Shown here piece by piece: positions 33,030 through 41,236 of a stretch of 64,000 nucleotides of DNA. Origin of the DNA: Desulfoluna butyratoxydans (lineage in GTDB: Bacteria > Desulfobacterota > Desulfobacteria > Desulfobacterales > Desulfolunaceae); contig NZ_CAADHO010000002.1 in assembly GCF_900699765.1 (NCBI RefSeq), positions 868,001 to 932,000 of the forward strand, in the 5' to 3' direction. The notes beneath the pieces were generated by a model. That model did not search any database, was not told the DNA's origin, and worked only from the letters and a program-made list of their open reading frames with translations. The position numbers were made by a program, and so were the translations under genes. The first letter of the stretch is position 1. Every line of letters begins with the position of its first letter.

Positions 33030-33923
33030 TTAAGTCTTGGGGGCAGGAGCCTTCGCGGAACTGGCGTAGCAGTACAGGCAGCCCGTGGGGCATGGGTGCC
33101 GTGTGTAGGAACCGATATCTTTGCTTTGGGTGCACCGGCACCCGGCCTCTTTTCTCTGGCCCGAGTCCCGTGCAAGGGAGAGGTCGCCCCCGTAGAGCCC
33201 GGCCAGCAAGGGGCCGGGGATGCATGCGGACGGCGTGATGCCGCTGCCGAAGGGCAGGGCGTCCTGGAGCGCGTTCTCGCAGCAGGTAAACAGATCGATG
33301 TCGAGGGCTTGCAGCTCCCGGTTCAGGCGCAAAGCGACGGCTACTTTCTCATGGATGGGAGGATCCGTCAACTCGATTCCCGCGGCCCGGCAGCGGCGAA
33401 CCACTTTGGGGTAGAGATCCGCGAAGCTGGTGATGCAGCGGCGGATCCCGGCGTCGCGGGCCGCCTTTGCGATGCGGGAAAAATCGTGGAGGTTGTCGCA
33501 GGGGGTACCGGTTGCGTCCCGGTAGTGGCAGATGGGGTCAAAGCGCCAGGCAACGGCGTCCGGGCCCACGCGACGGCAGAGCTCGGCCATGGCTTCCAGG
33601 CGGCGGTCCAGAGGGGGGACGCCGGGTTCCAGAAGTCTGTCCGTGCTGTTGACGGTGAGGTTGAAGTAGAGATGAAACCCTTTTTTTCGGAGACTGTCAT
33701 CGCAGCCCCTTTTCAGGAAGGGGCCGATGTCTTTGGTCCAGAACACAAGGGTATGGACACTCTCCGGGGTGAGGGCAACCCGCCGGGTTTCACCGGTATA
33801 GGGGTGATCAACGAGGGCCTCTCCGGCTGCGACGGAGTCCATAAACCAGTCCAGGTAGTGGGCCGGGATATCGCTGCGCCGGGAAACGGAGAGGACGTGT
33901 CGTTTGGAACTGCGTGTTGCCAT
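33030..33923 (-). CDS. DUF1848 family protein with C-terminal cysteine cluster
   Basis: This 297-residue protein has the DUF1848 pattern. SVSRRSDIPAHYLDWFMDSV opens it, then LVFWTKDIGPFL and YFNLTVNSTDRLLEPGVPPL. The C-terminal cluster is GCRCTQSKDIGSYTRHPCPTGCLYCYA, whose cysteines could bind an Fe-S cluster. The barrel-like organisation and cluster recall spore-photoproduct-lyase-like radical SAM relatives, but the cysteines sit at the wrong end for a classical motif. The enzymatic function is unknown. AAAGGTGG precedes the ATG at 33923. It lies 18 bases from an upstream small gene in the same direction. Confidence 0.83.
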   Translation of the reverse strand: MATRSSKRHVLSVSRRSDIPAHYLDWFMDSVAAGEALVDHPYTGETRRVALTPESVHTLVFWTKDIGPFLKRGCDDSLRKKGFHLYFNLTVNSTDRLLEPGVPPLDRRLEAMAELCRRVGPDAVAWRFDPICHYRDATGTPCDNLHDFSRIAKAARDAGIRRCITSFADLYPKVVRRCRAAGIELTDPPIHEKVAVALRLNRELQALDIDLFTCCENALQDALPFGSGITPSACIPGPLLAGLYGGDLSLARDSGQRKEAGCRCTQSKDIGSYTRHPCPTGCLYCYASSAKAPAPKT

Positions 33924-33941
33924 CCACCTTTCCGAAAGGGG

Positions 33942-34337
33942 CTACTTGTTCCCAAAGGGGAACTGAATCACTTTGGCATCGGGCTGTTGCGGTGACGGCT
34001 CGTCGTCGTTGACGGCGAGGTGTTCCTCCATCGCGGGCACTTCCTGCATCTCGGTCAGGGGTTCGTCGTCCCAGTCCTCGTCCTGGTCCACTTCGGGGCA
34101 GACGACTTTTTCGAGGCGCATGCGCTTGCCGCCCATGGTGAACTCATCCCCATCGATGTACGCCCCCTTGAGGATCCAGGTCGCCGAGTGCACGGGAATC
34201 TGCAGAAAGAGCAGCTTGACGTGGAACCAGTCGGGTTTGTCATCTTCCCAGATCTCCTCGATACGAGCGAAGGCCAGGGGGGTGTCTTCGTAATAGATCA
34301 GTACGATGTCCTTTTCGAACGTCATGCTACCGGACAT
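33942..34337 (-). CDS. Conserved-looking small acidic protein of unknown function
   Basis: This 131-residue protein has a beta-rich N-terminal half (DIVLIYYEDTPLAFARIEEIWEDDKPDW, then FHVKLLFLQIPVHSATWILKGAYIDGDEFTMGGKRMRLEKV), perhaps a small barrel or SH3-like domain. An acidic, Pro/Gln-containing tail follows (about 90-125). No known family was recognised. AAGGAGCGTGAC before the ATG at 34337 supports the start. It is probably co-transcribed with the DUF1848 gene immediately downstream. Cytoplasmic location is suggested by the absence of a signal peptide. Confidence 0.68.
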   Translation of the reverse strand: MSGSMTFEKDIVLIYYEDTPLAFARIEEIWEDDKPDWFHVKLLFLQIPVHSATWILKGAYIDGDEFTMGGKRMRLEKVVCPEVDQDEDWDDEPLTEMQEVPAMEEHLAVNDDEPSPQQPDAKVIQFPFGNK

Positions 34338-34529
34338 GTCACGCTCCTTGCTTCCAACCGGGTGTTTTACAATGAAAAAAAGGCAAAGGCCCCTTTTTTG
34401 CGAAATTGCATTATGCACCTTTTTCGTCAAATTGGAAATCGAAAAGATGCCCTTTGGTATTCATGGGATACCGCGTCGGGAACAACAGCCTTGTCCGGGG
34501 CGGGGCACCGGCCGTCTGGGGCCTGCATT

Positions 34530-35252
34530 TCAATCCCCGGGACGGGGAAAGAGAAGGGCTCGCATCCACCCGACCACGGAGTTCCCGCGAAGTTGATCCC
34601 GATCGATGATATCGAATTCCCGGGCCAGCTGGCCGGGATTTGAGAGCCATTCCCCCCGGGTGCGGAGCTTGGTGTCGGGGTCGAGGTACTTGACGACCCG
34701 GGCCGGGTTGCCCACGGCGATGGCGTTTGCCGGGATATCCGATGCCACCACGGCCCCGGCGCCGATGATGCTGTTTTTCCCCACGCGCACCCCTTTGCAG
34801 ATGATGGCGCTGTCCCCCACCCAGACGTTCTCTTCCAGGACCACCGGGCAGGTCTTGCCGATGGGCAGGCTGCGGTCGTAGATCCCGTGCCAGTCCGAGT
34901 CGGTGATGTAGGCGCCGCTGGCGATCATGCAGCTCTCGCCGATGGTGATCTCCGAGGCGGCCAGGATGCGCACCCCCGGGCAGACCAGGCAGTAGTCGCC
35001 GATGGTGATGCCCTTGACATCGGGGTCGGCGGACCAGACGGTGAGGCGCACCTTCCGGTCCGGCGCGGCGATGACCGTGGGGTAGGAGCCGATGCGGATG
35101 GGGCCGCCGAAGAGTTCCAGGTGCCAGGGCTTCATATAGGCCCCGCCCCGGCCCATGAAGTCGAGCTGGGGGCGGATGTAACGGTTTGCATAGTACTTCT
35201 GAAACAGGATGTAGAGGCGTTTCAGCCAATAGGGTCTGTGGTCTTTTTTCAC
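34530..35252 (-). CDS. Hexapeptide-repeat (LbH) acyltransferase
   Basis: This 240-residue protein contains successive hexapeptide repeats (ITIGDYCLVCPGVRILAASEITIGESCMIASGAYIT, then VWVGDSAIICKGVRVGKNSIIGAGAVV). The HG of SDWHGIYDR holds the acetyltransferase-type catalytic histidine. The end, IPANAIAVGNPARVVKYLD, is characteristic of CatB/NodL/maltose O-acetyltransferase-like enzymes. It is likely to transfer an acyl group onto a sugar or surface polymer. The start is a GTG at 35252 with weak upstream support. It lies 39 bases downstream of the alpha-toroid gene in the same direction, suggesting a two-gene unit in cell-surface modification. Confidence 0.83.
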   Translation of the reverse strand: MKKDHRPYWLKRLYILFQKYYANRYIRPQLDFMGRGGAYMKPWHLELFGGPIRIGSYPTVIAAPDRKVRLTVWSADPDVKGITIGDYCLVCPGVRILAASEITIGESCMIASGAYITDSDWHGIYDRSLPIGKTCPVVLEENVWVGDSAIICKGVRVGKNSIIGAGAVVASDIPANAIAVGNPARVVKYLDPDTKLRTRGEWLSNPGQLAREFDIIDRDQLRGNSVVGWMRALLFPRPGD

Positions 35253-35291
35253 GTCAAACGTCCCGGCGCAGTGTGGGGTTGATTCTAGTGG

Positions 35292-36356
35292 TTACAGGCA
35301 TTCGGCAAGGCTCTCGCCTGCCAGGGCCTCGTGGGTCGCCCAGAAGTCATGGGAGAACAGCCGCCCGGCCGGGGTCAGGTCAAAAAGGGCGTCGGCAGCC
35401 ATGAGCATCACGCCGTTGGTCCACGAGAGCTTCTCTTCGGGCCAGATCACCATGTCCGGGAAGGTGTAGCCGCACCAGTAGGAGCCGTCGTCAAACCGGG
35501 AGTCCTTGATCCAGTCAAAGATGATCTCGGCCTTGTCCCTGTGGCCCATGGCGGACAGGGCCAGGATGAACTCGGCGGTCTCGGCCACGGTGACCCATGG
35601 CTCGTCGGAGACGCACCGCACCCCCTGGCCCTCCACGACAAATTTTTTCCAGTATTTGTCCAGTCGCTTCTGGGCTTCGGCCCCGGTGAGGGCCCCGGAG
35701 AGGATGGGGTAGAACCAGTCCATGGAGAAGCGGGACTTGGTGACGTTGAAGGAGTGGGGCCGGGTGCGGATGGCTTCCCGAACGCGGCGGAGGCCTTCGG
35801 TCCAGCGGGGCATGTCGTGGCCCAGCTCCCGGGCAATGGCCAGCCCGCATTTGAGGCTCATGAAGATGGAGCTGGATCCCGTCAGCAGGGCCATGGGGTC
35901 TACGACGCCCTCGGGGCTTGTGGCCCAGTGGATCTCGCCGCCGGGTGCCTGCAGGGAGAGGGCAAAGTCGAGGCCCCGTTTCAGGATGGGCCAGTAGTCG
36001 GCGAGGAACTGGCGGTCCTTTGTAATAAGGAAGTGGTGGTAAATCCCCACGGCCACATAGCTGCTCATGTTGGTGTCGTGGGTTTGGTCCTCGGGCACAC
36101 CTTTCTTATAGGAGGCGTACCAGCTTCCGTCTTCCAGCTGCATGGCGGCCAGCCAGGCAAAGGCCTTGCGCGCCTCTGTGATGTGGCCGCCCACGGACAG
36201 GCCCATGGCCGATTCCACGTGATCCCAGGGGTCGGTCTTGTCTCCGTCGCTCCAGGGAATCTCGCCCGAGGGGAGTTGGGTCCGGACGATGGAGGCCGCC
36301 ACCGACTCCAGATCCAGGGTCGCCACCCTTTCCTTGTCCAATCTTTTAAACTCCAT
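35292..36356 (-). CDS. Alpha/alpha-toroid protein (prenyltransferase / six-hairpin-like)
   Basis: This 354-residue protein shows repeated helix-hairpin blocks with DGSWY-, DTNMSSY- and DDGSYWCG-type turns. Examples are WLAAMQLEDGSWYASY, HDTNMSSYVAVGIYHHFLITKD and SRFDDGSYWCGYTFPDMVIW. These indicate an alpha/alpha barrel like those of six-hairpin glycosidases and terpene/prenyltransferase toroids. No clear catalytic Asp motif of a known subfamily was seen, so the reaction is unassigned. GAGGTGG before the ATG at 36356 beats the longer start at 36389. Its neighbour is a hexapeptide acyltransferase. Confidence 0.65.
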   Translation of the reverse strand: MEFKRLDKERVATLDLESVAASIVRTQLPSGEIPWSDGDKTDPWDHVESAMGLSVGGHITEARKAFAWLAAMQLEDGSWYASYKKGVPEDQTHDTNMSSYVAVGIYHHFLITKDRQFLADYWPILKRGLDFALSLQAPGGEIHWATSPEGVVDPMALLTGSSSIFMSLKCGLAIARELGHDMPRWTEGLRRVREAIRTRPHSFNVTKSRFSMDWFYPILSGALTGAEAQKRLDKYWKKFVVEGQGVRCVSDEPWVTVAETAEFILALSAMGHRDKAEIIFDWIKDSRFDDGSYWCGYTFPDMVIWPEEKLSWTNGVMLMAADALFDLTPAGRLFSHDFWATHEALAGESLAECL

Positions 36357-36560
36357 GAACGCCACCTCACTTTCCCAGCTCATTTGCACTGCAAAGGGGT
36401 TCCGGTCGGGTCCGGGCCCCGCAGGTCAGGGTGTTATACCGATTGGTAAAATATACCGATGATGTTTAGCAGAAGGGGGTGTCGGAATCAAGGGGGAACT
36501 TGGATATCTGGATTGAAGTGGGAGGGTTACCCTATGTTTCTTTTCCTGAAAAGGGGTCGT

Positions 36561-36578
36561 TGAATGATGTTTCATTCA
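36561..36578. promoter_or_regulatory. FadR(TetR)-like operator, perfect inverted repeat
   Basis: TGAATGATGTTTCATTCA has perfect 7-base arms TGAATGA/TCATTCA with a four-base spacer. This matches the arm sequence and length of the Bacillus FadR operator consensus as I recall it. It lies about 248 bases upstream of the fadN start. No tetR gene is in the window, so the regulator is unknown. Confidence 0.65.
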
Positions 36579-36718
36579 CCTGGTATCATTGACTTAAATG
36601 GTATGTATACAAAGTATGTGCCGAAGCGTTTAAAAGGGAGAAAAAAACTTGTAAAAGGCCATATATTAAGGCCTATGCATGTCCTGGTAAGAGGCAATTC
36701 AAAGAGACTTGTTTTCTC

Positions 36719-36748
36719 TTGACATACAAATAATCGGTCTGTTACAAC
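36719..36748 (+). promoter_or_regulatory. Candidate sigma-70-type promoter for fadN-fadA
   Basis: TTGACA at 36719-36724 and TACAAC at 36743-36748 are separated by 18 bases. The -35 is perfect and the -10 matches four of six. The start would fall near 36755, just upstream of the palindrome at 36770-36783. Confidence 0.5.
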
Positions 36749-36769
36749 ATTCACTGTCAATATATAAAT

Positions 36770-36783
36770 TGAACGATCATTCA
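36770..36783. promoter_or_regulatory. Second FadR-like operator in the fadN leader
   Basis: TGAACGATCATTCA is a 14-base palindrome with one mismatch pair and shares the TCATTCA half of the perfect site at 36561-36578. Its place just after the predicted transcription start would suit a repressor. Confidence 0.5.
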
Positions 36784-36825
36784 TTTCATGGCGTGATTGT
36801 AATTTATTATGCACAGGAGGGAATT

Positions 36826-39237
36826 ATGAGTAGAAAAATCAGAAAAGCTGCAGTGATCGGGTCCGGGATCATGGGCGGCGGCATCGCAGCTCTCTTGGCT
36901 GCTGCAGGCGTGAAGGTGCTCCTTTTGGACATCGTCCCCTTTGACCTCACCGATGAGGAAAAGAACGACCCTGCGGCACGTAACCGCATGGTAGACAACG
37001 GTCTGAAAGCCACTCTGGCTGCCAAGCCGTCTCTGTTCATGACCAAGAAGGACGCTGCTCTCATCGAGACCGGCAACCTGACCGACGACTTCGACAAGCT
37101 CGCCGATTGCGACTGGATCTGCGAAGTGGTTGTAGAGAACCTGAAGATCAAGCAGGAACTCTTCGCTCGTATCGATAAGGTGAGAAAAGCCGATGCCATC
37201 ATCAGCTCCAACACCTCCGGTATTCCCCTTGCCAAGATCTCTGACGGCCTCTCTGCAGGTTTCAAAGAGCACTTCCTCGGCACTCACTTCTTCAACCCCG
37301 TCCGCTACATGCACCTTCTGGAGCTCATCCCCGGAGCGGAGACCAAGCAGGAAGTCCTCGACTTCATCGCCAACTTCGGCGAAGTATACCTTGGTAAAGG
37401 GATTGTCTGGGCCAAGGATACCCCCAACTTCATCGGTAACCGTATCGGTATCCAGGGCATCGGCCGCGTACTCCAGGCCGTTGTTGAAGACGACATCACC
37501 ATGGCCGAAGCCGACGCACTGCTCGGTCCCGCAATGGGTCGTCCCCGTACCGCCATCTTCGGCACCGCCGATATGGTAGGCCTCGACACCATGGTTCACG
37601 TCGCCGACAACTCCTACGAGCTCTGCCCCGACGACGAAATGCGCGACACCGTTGTTGTTCCCGACTTCGTTAAGAAGATGCTCGCCGACAACAAGCTGGG
37701 CAACAAGACCAAGGAAGGCTTCTACAAGAAAGGCCGTGACGAGAACGGCAAGCGCTTCAAGAAGCAGCTTGACCCCGCCACCGGCGAGTACATCGACATC
37801 GAGAAGCCCTCTTTCCCCTGCCTGGATGCTGCCAAAAAGGCCGCTACCCCCGCAGAGAAGATGCAGGCCATCGTGTACGGCGACGACAAAGGCGCCAAGT
37901 TTGTCTGGAAGTGCACCGCCAACGCCATGACTTACTGTGGCAACCGCATTCCCGAGATTGCCGACTCTCTGGTTGAGATCGACAACGCCATGAAGTGGGG
38001 CTACGGCTGGGATGTAGGTCCCTTCGAAGCCTGGGATGCCATCGGCGTACGCAAGTCCGTTGAGAAGATGGAAGCCGAAGGGCTCCCCGTCTCCGCCAAA
38101 GTAAAAGCCATGCTCGACGCAGGCGTTGAGAGCTTCTACCGCGTAGAAAAGGGTATTCCCCAGTACTACGATTTCGACAAGGCTGCTTACGTAGACGTAC
38201 CCCTGTCAGCTTCCGCTCTGTCCCTGGCTGCTGCCAAGGCCGACGGCAAAGTGGCTCTCTCTTGCCCCTCTGCTTCTCTCGTTGACATCGGTGACGGCGT
38301 TTACTGCCTCGAGTTCACCACCAAGATGAACGCCCTCAACGGCGAAATCATCGACTTCATGGGCGGCGCCCTGGATTACGTAGATGAGCACGGTGTAGGC
38401 CTTGTTATCGGTAACCAGGCCGGTGGCATGCCCGGTGCGTTCTCCGCCGGTGCAGACCTCGCCTTCGTTCTCAAGAAAGCAGAAGACAAGGCTTACGACG
38501 AGCTCGACGCCTTCCTCGAAAAAGGCCAGATGGGTATGCTCCGCGGCCTGTACTCTTCCTTCCCCGTTGTGGCTGCCCCCTACGGCATGACCCTCGGCGG
38601 CGGTTGCGAAGTGTGCCTCTCTGCTGACAAGATCGTTGCCCACTCCGAGCTGTACATGGGCCTCGTTGAGATCGGTGTTGGCCTCCTGCCCGCAGGCGGC
38701 GGTTGCCTTAACCTCTGGAAGAAGTACATCACCTCTCTTCCCGCAGGTACCGACAAAGACACCGACCTTGCCAAGCTCTTCATCCCCACCTTCATGAAGA
38801 TCGCCATGGCGGCTGTCTCCATGAGTGCTGCAGGCGCCGTTGCCAACGGTCACCTCTCCCCCACCAAGGACCGCATCGTCATGAACCGCGATCTCCTCAT
38901 CGGCGAAGCCAAGAAAGAGGTCCTGCGTATGGTGGAAGACGGGTACGCACCCCCCATGAAGAAGAAAGTCCGCGTCATCGGCCGCGAAGGTTACGGCATG
39001 GTCAACGCAGAGATCTTCAACATGCTCAACGGTGGGTTCCTGTCAGAGCATGACGCCATGCTGGCCAAGCGCATCGCCTACGTTATCGCAGGCGGCGACG
39101 TGAAGTCCGGCACCGAAGTGAGCGAAGAAGCCATTCTCAAGCTCGAGCGTGAAGCCTTCATCGACTTCCTCAAGGAAGAGAAGAGCGTTGCCCGTATCGC
39201 GCACATGCTGAAAACCGGCAAACCTCTCCGTAACTAA
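36826..39237 (+). CDS. fadN: Fused 3-hydroxyacyl-CoA dehydrogenase / enoyl-CoA hydratase (FadN type)
   Basis: This 803-residue bifunctional beta-oxidation enzyme starts with the NAD-binding Rossmann domain (AAVIGSGIMGGGIAALLAAAG, about 8-28). The 3HCDH catalytic segments follow (SNTSGIPLAKI, GTHFFNPVRYMHLLELIPG). The crotonase-like domain is at about 480-700, with LGGGCEVCLSADKIVAHSELYMGLVEIGVGLLPAGGG, where the glycine-rich loop and catalytic Glu are visible. The dehydrogenase-first order is that of Bacillus FadN, opposite to E. coli FadB. AGGAGGG precedes the ATG at 36826. Codons in this gene and the next are richer in GTT, GTA, CTC and TCC than the neighbours, suggesting high expression. 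It is paired with fadA. Confidence 0.92.
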   Translation: MSRKIRKAAVIGSGIMGGGIAALLAAAGVKVLLLDIVPFDLTDEEKNDPAARNRMVDNGLKATLAAKPSLFMTKKDAALIETGNLTDDFDKLADCDWICEVVVENLKIKQELFARIDKVRKADAIISSNTSGIPLAKISDGLSAGFKEHFLGTHFFNPVRYMHLLELIPGAETKQEVLDFIANFGEVYLGKGIVWAKDTPNFIGNRIGIQGIGRVLQAVVEDDITMAEADALLGPAMGRPRTAIFGTADMVGLDTMVHVADNSYELCPDDEMRDTVVVPDFVKKMLADNKLGNKTKEGFYKKGRDENGKRFKKQLDPATGEYIDIEKPSFPCLDAAKKAATPAEKMQAIVYGDDKGAKFVWKCTANAMTYCGNRIPEIADSLVEIDNAMKWGYGWDVGPFEAWDAIGVRKSVEKMEAEGLPVSAKVKAMLDAGVESFYRVEKGIPQYYDFDKAAYVDVPLSASALSLAAAKADGKVALSCPSASLVDIGDGVYCLEFTTKMNALNGEIIDFMGGALDYVDEHGVGLVIGNQAGGMPGAFSAGADLAFVLKKAEDKAYDELDAFLEKGQMGMLRGLYSSFPVVAAPYGMTLGGGCEVCLSADKIVAHSELYMGLVEIGVGLLPAGGGCLNLWKKYITSLPAGTDKDTDLAKLFIPTFMKIAMAAVSMSAAGAVANGHLSPTKDRIVMNRDLLIGEAKKEVLRMVEDGYAPPMKKKVRVIGREGYGMVNAEIFNMLNGGFLSEHDAMLAKRIAYVIAGGDVKSGTEVSEEAILKLEREAFIDFLKEEKSVARIAHMLKTGKPLRN

Positions 39238-39307
39238 TAGCCGGGTTGGCCAATAGCCTTACGTTCAATTTCGATGCCTGTGAAGAGTACATGCATCACG
39301 CCGTGAC

Positions 39308-39334
39308 GCACAGGGCGGGTCGCCCGCCCTGTGC
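39308..39334. other. Intercistronic hairpin between fadN and fadA
   Basis: Arms GCACAGGGCGGG (39308-39319) and CCCGCCCTGTGC (39323-39334) pair over 12 bases with a TCG loop. No T-run follows, so it may stabilise the fadN message or adjust the fadN:fadA ratio by processing rather than terminate. Confidence 0.75.
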
Positions 39335-39388
39335 CTCACTCCGGCGGATGCAGGAAAAAAGGGCATCAGGAAAATGGAGGAATAGAAC

Positions 39389-40570
39389 ATGAGAGATGCA
39401 TACATCGTCCAGTCAGTGAGAACGCCTGGTTGTAAGAATAAGAGGGGTCAGTTCAAGGAGACCCGTCCTGAGGACCTCCTCTCCTTTATCATGAAGTCTT
39501 GTGTCGAAAAAGCAGGGGTTGATCCCCTCGAGATCGACGACGTCATGTGCGGTTGCGCCTTCCCCGAAGGTGAGCAGGGCCTTAACGTTGCCCGTGTCGC
39601 AGCCCAGATGGCTGGCTTCCCCGACGAAGTGTCCGGTGCCACCGTGAACCGCTTCTGTGCTTCCGGCATCGAAGCCATCGCCCTGGCCTCCCTTCGTATC
39701 CAGGCCGGTTGGTCTGATCTCACCATGGGTGCCGGTCTTGAGTCCATGACCTACGTTCCCATGGGTGGTCACACTCCCCGCCCTCACCCTGAATTCTCCG
39801 CCGTCAAGCCCGAGGCTTACATCTCCATGGGTGTAACCGCTGAGAACGTGGCTGACCGTTACGGCATCACCCGTCAGGAGTGCGATGAGTTCGCCGTTCG
39901 CTCCGTAAACAAGGCGGTTGAAGCTCAGGAGAAAGGCTACTTCACCGAGATCGTACCCGTTCCCGCATACAAATTTGTTGAGCAGGCTGACGGTACCTTC
40001 AAGAAAGAGACCTTCATGGTCGAAAAAGACGACGGCGTTCGCGCCGGCACCACCGTTGAAGGGATCGCTCGACTGAACTCCCCCTTCAAGGCCGGTGGCG
40101 TGGCTACCGCAGCCAACTCTTCCCAGACCACTGACGGCGCTGCCGCTACCCTCCTTGCCAGCAAGGAAGCATGCGAGCGTCTCGGCCTCAAGCCCCTTGC
40201 AAAGCTCGTGACTTACGCCGTAGCCGGTTGCAAGTCCGACGAAATGGGTGTTGGTCCCAAGTACGCCATTCCCAAGGCTCTGGAAAAAGCTGGCCTCAAG
40301 GTTGAAGACATCGACGTCATCGAGCTTAACGAAGCTTTTGCTACCCAGTCCCTGCACTGCATCAAAGAGCTGGGCCTCGACGAGTCCAAGATCAACCTCA
40401 ACGGCGGCGCCATCGCCCTGGGTCACCCCCTGGGTTGTACCGGTGCCAAGCTCACCGCTACCCTCATTGCCAACCTGGAGCGTACCGGTGGCAAGTACGG
40501 TATCGTCTCCATGTGTATCGGCGGCGGTATGGGCGCATGCGCCATCTTCGAAAGGGTTGAAGGCTTCTAA
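39389..40570 (+). CDS. fadA: Acetyl-CoA acyltransferase (3-ketoacyl-CoA thiolase)
   Basis: This 393-residue thiolase cleaves 3-ketoacyl-CoA to acetyl-CoA in beta-oxidation. The nucleophilic Cys90 is in VNRFCASGIEAIA, the acid/base His346 is in GGAIALGHPLGCTGA, and the second cysteine, Cys376, is in CIGGGMGACAIFE. It begins MRDAYIVQSVRTPG. GGAGGAATAGAAC precedes the ATG at 39389. It follows fadN by 151 bases and shares its codon bias, so the pair is probably one operon under a FadR-like repressor. No acyl-CoA dehydrogenase or acyl-CoA synthetase is present in the window. Confidence 0.95.
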   Translation: MRDAYIVQSVRTPGCKNKRGQFKETRPEDLLSFIMKSCVEKAGVDPLEIDDVMCGCAFPEGEQGLNVARVAAQMAGFPDEVSGATVNRFCASGIEAIALASLRIQAGWSDLTMGAGLESMTYVPMGGHTPRPHPEFSAVKPEAYISMGVTAENVADRYGITRQECDEFAVRSVNKAVEAQEKGYFTEIVPVPAYKFVEQADGTFKKETFMVEKDDGVRAGTTVEGIARLNSPFKAGGVATAANSSQTTDGAAATLLASKEACERLGLKPLAKLVTYAVAGCKSDEMGVGPKYAIPKALEKAGLKVEDIDVIELNEAFATQSLHCIKELGLDESKINLNGGAIALGHPLGCTGAKLTATLIANLERTGGKYGIVSMCIGGGMGACAIFERVEGF

Positions 40571-40611
40571 TTGATGCCTCCCTTCAGGGAGATCCGTTGA
40601 TTGCAAGTTAT

Positions 40612-40650
40612 AAGGGCCGTCTCGCTTGTGCGAGGCGGCCCTTTTTTTTG
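40612..40650 (+). terminator. Intrinsic terminator after fadA
   Basis: A 12-base stem (GGGCCGTCTCGC with GCGAGGCGGCCC, one G-T pair) and four-base loop are followed by eight T's. It ends the fadN-fadA unit. Confidence 0.93.
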
Positions 40651-40681
40651 TCTGATTTAAGGTGTGGCGTGTGGCGGGCTT

Positions 40682-41131
40682 TTATCCGCGGGCGTGGGGG
40701 CAGCGGTGCTTTTTGGATTTTTCTTCGATCATGGCCCCCAGCATCTTGATGATGTCCCGCCAGCTGATGATGCCCACGGGCCGGTTGTCGTCGTCCACAA
40801 CCGGGATGCAGGTGATGGTCTCGGTGTTGAACAGGCGCACGGCATCCCGCACCGACGCGTCCCGGGGCAGGGTGATGGGCTCGCGGCTCATCACCTGGTG
40901 CACCTTTTTGTTCAGGGTGGCCCGGTCTTCCTGAGTTTCTGCGGCAGTGCCCAGGTTCGGGCTGAGGGCCTTGAGCAGGGCCCGGTCGGAGAGGACGCCG
41001 TAGAGGCGTTTGTTCTCCACCACCAGCAGGTTGTGAAAGGCCACGTTGGCAAAGATATCCCTGACGACCCGCAGGGTGTCGTCGAGTTCCACGGTGACGA
41101 TTCGCTTGGACATGATCTCTGAAATGTTCAT
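40682..41131 (-). CDS. CBS-domain pair protein
   Basis: This 149-residue protein consists of two CBS motifs. The first covers about 1-60 (IMSKRIVTVELDDTLRVVRDIFANVAFHNLLVVENKRLYGVLSDRALL) and the second about 80-140 (VMSREPITLPRDASVRDAVRLFNTETITCIPVVDDDNRPVGIISWRDII). Tandem CBS pairs (Bateman modules) bind adenosine nucleotides and regulate partners or sense energy status. There is no catalytic domain. The ATG at 41131 is preceded by AAGGAAGGGCGG. The longer in-frame start at 41155 lacks support. Its target protein is not evident from neighbours. Confidence 0.92.
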   Translation of the reverse strand: MNISEIMSKRIVTVELDDTLRVVRDIFANVAFHNLLVVENKRLYGVLSDRALLKALSPNLGTAAETQEDRATLNKKVHQVMSREPITLPRDASVRDAVRLFNTETITCIPVVDDDNRPVGIISWRDIIKMLGAMIEEKSKKHRCPHARG

Positions 41132-41236
41132 GGGCCGCCCTTCCTTCGGTATCAACGTTTCCTTATCTTGCTTTTCCTTAGTTTAGGCCTGGGCTCCTGT
41201 ATCTGTCAATGACTCCCGTAGCACATGCGCCGGGGC

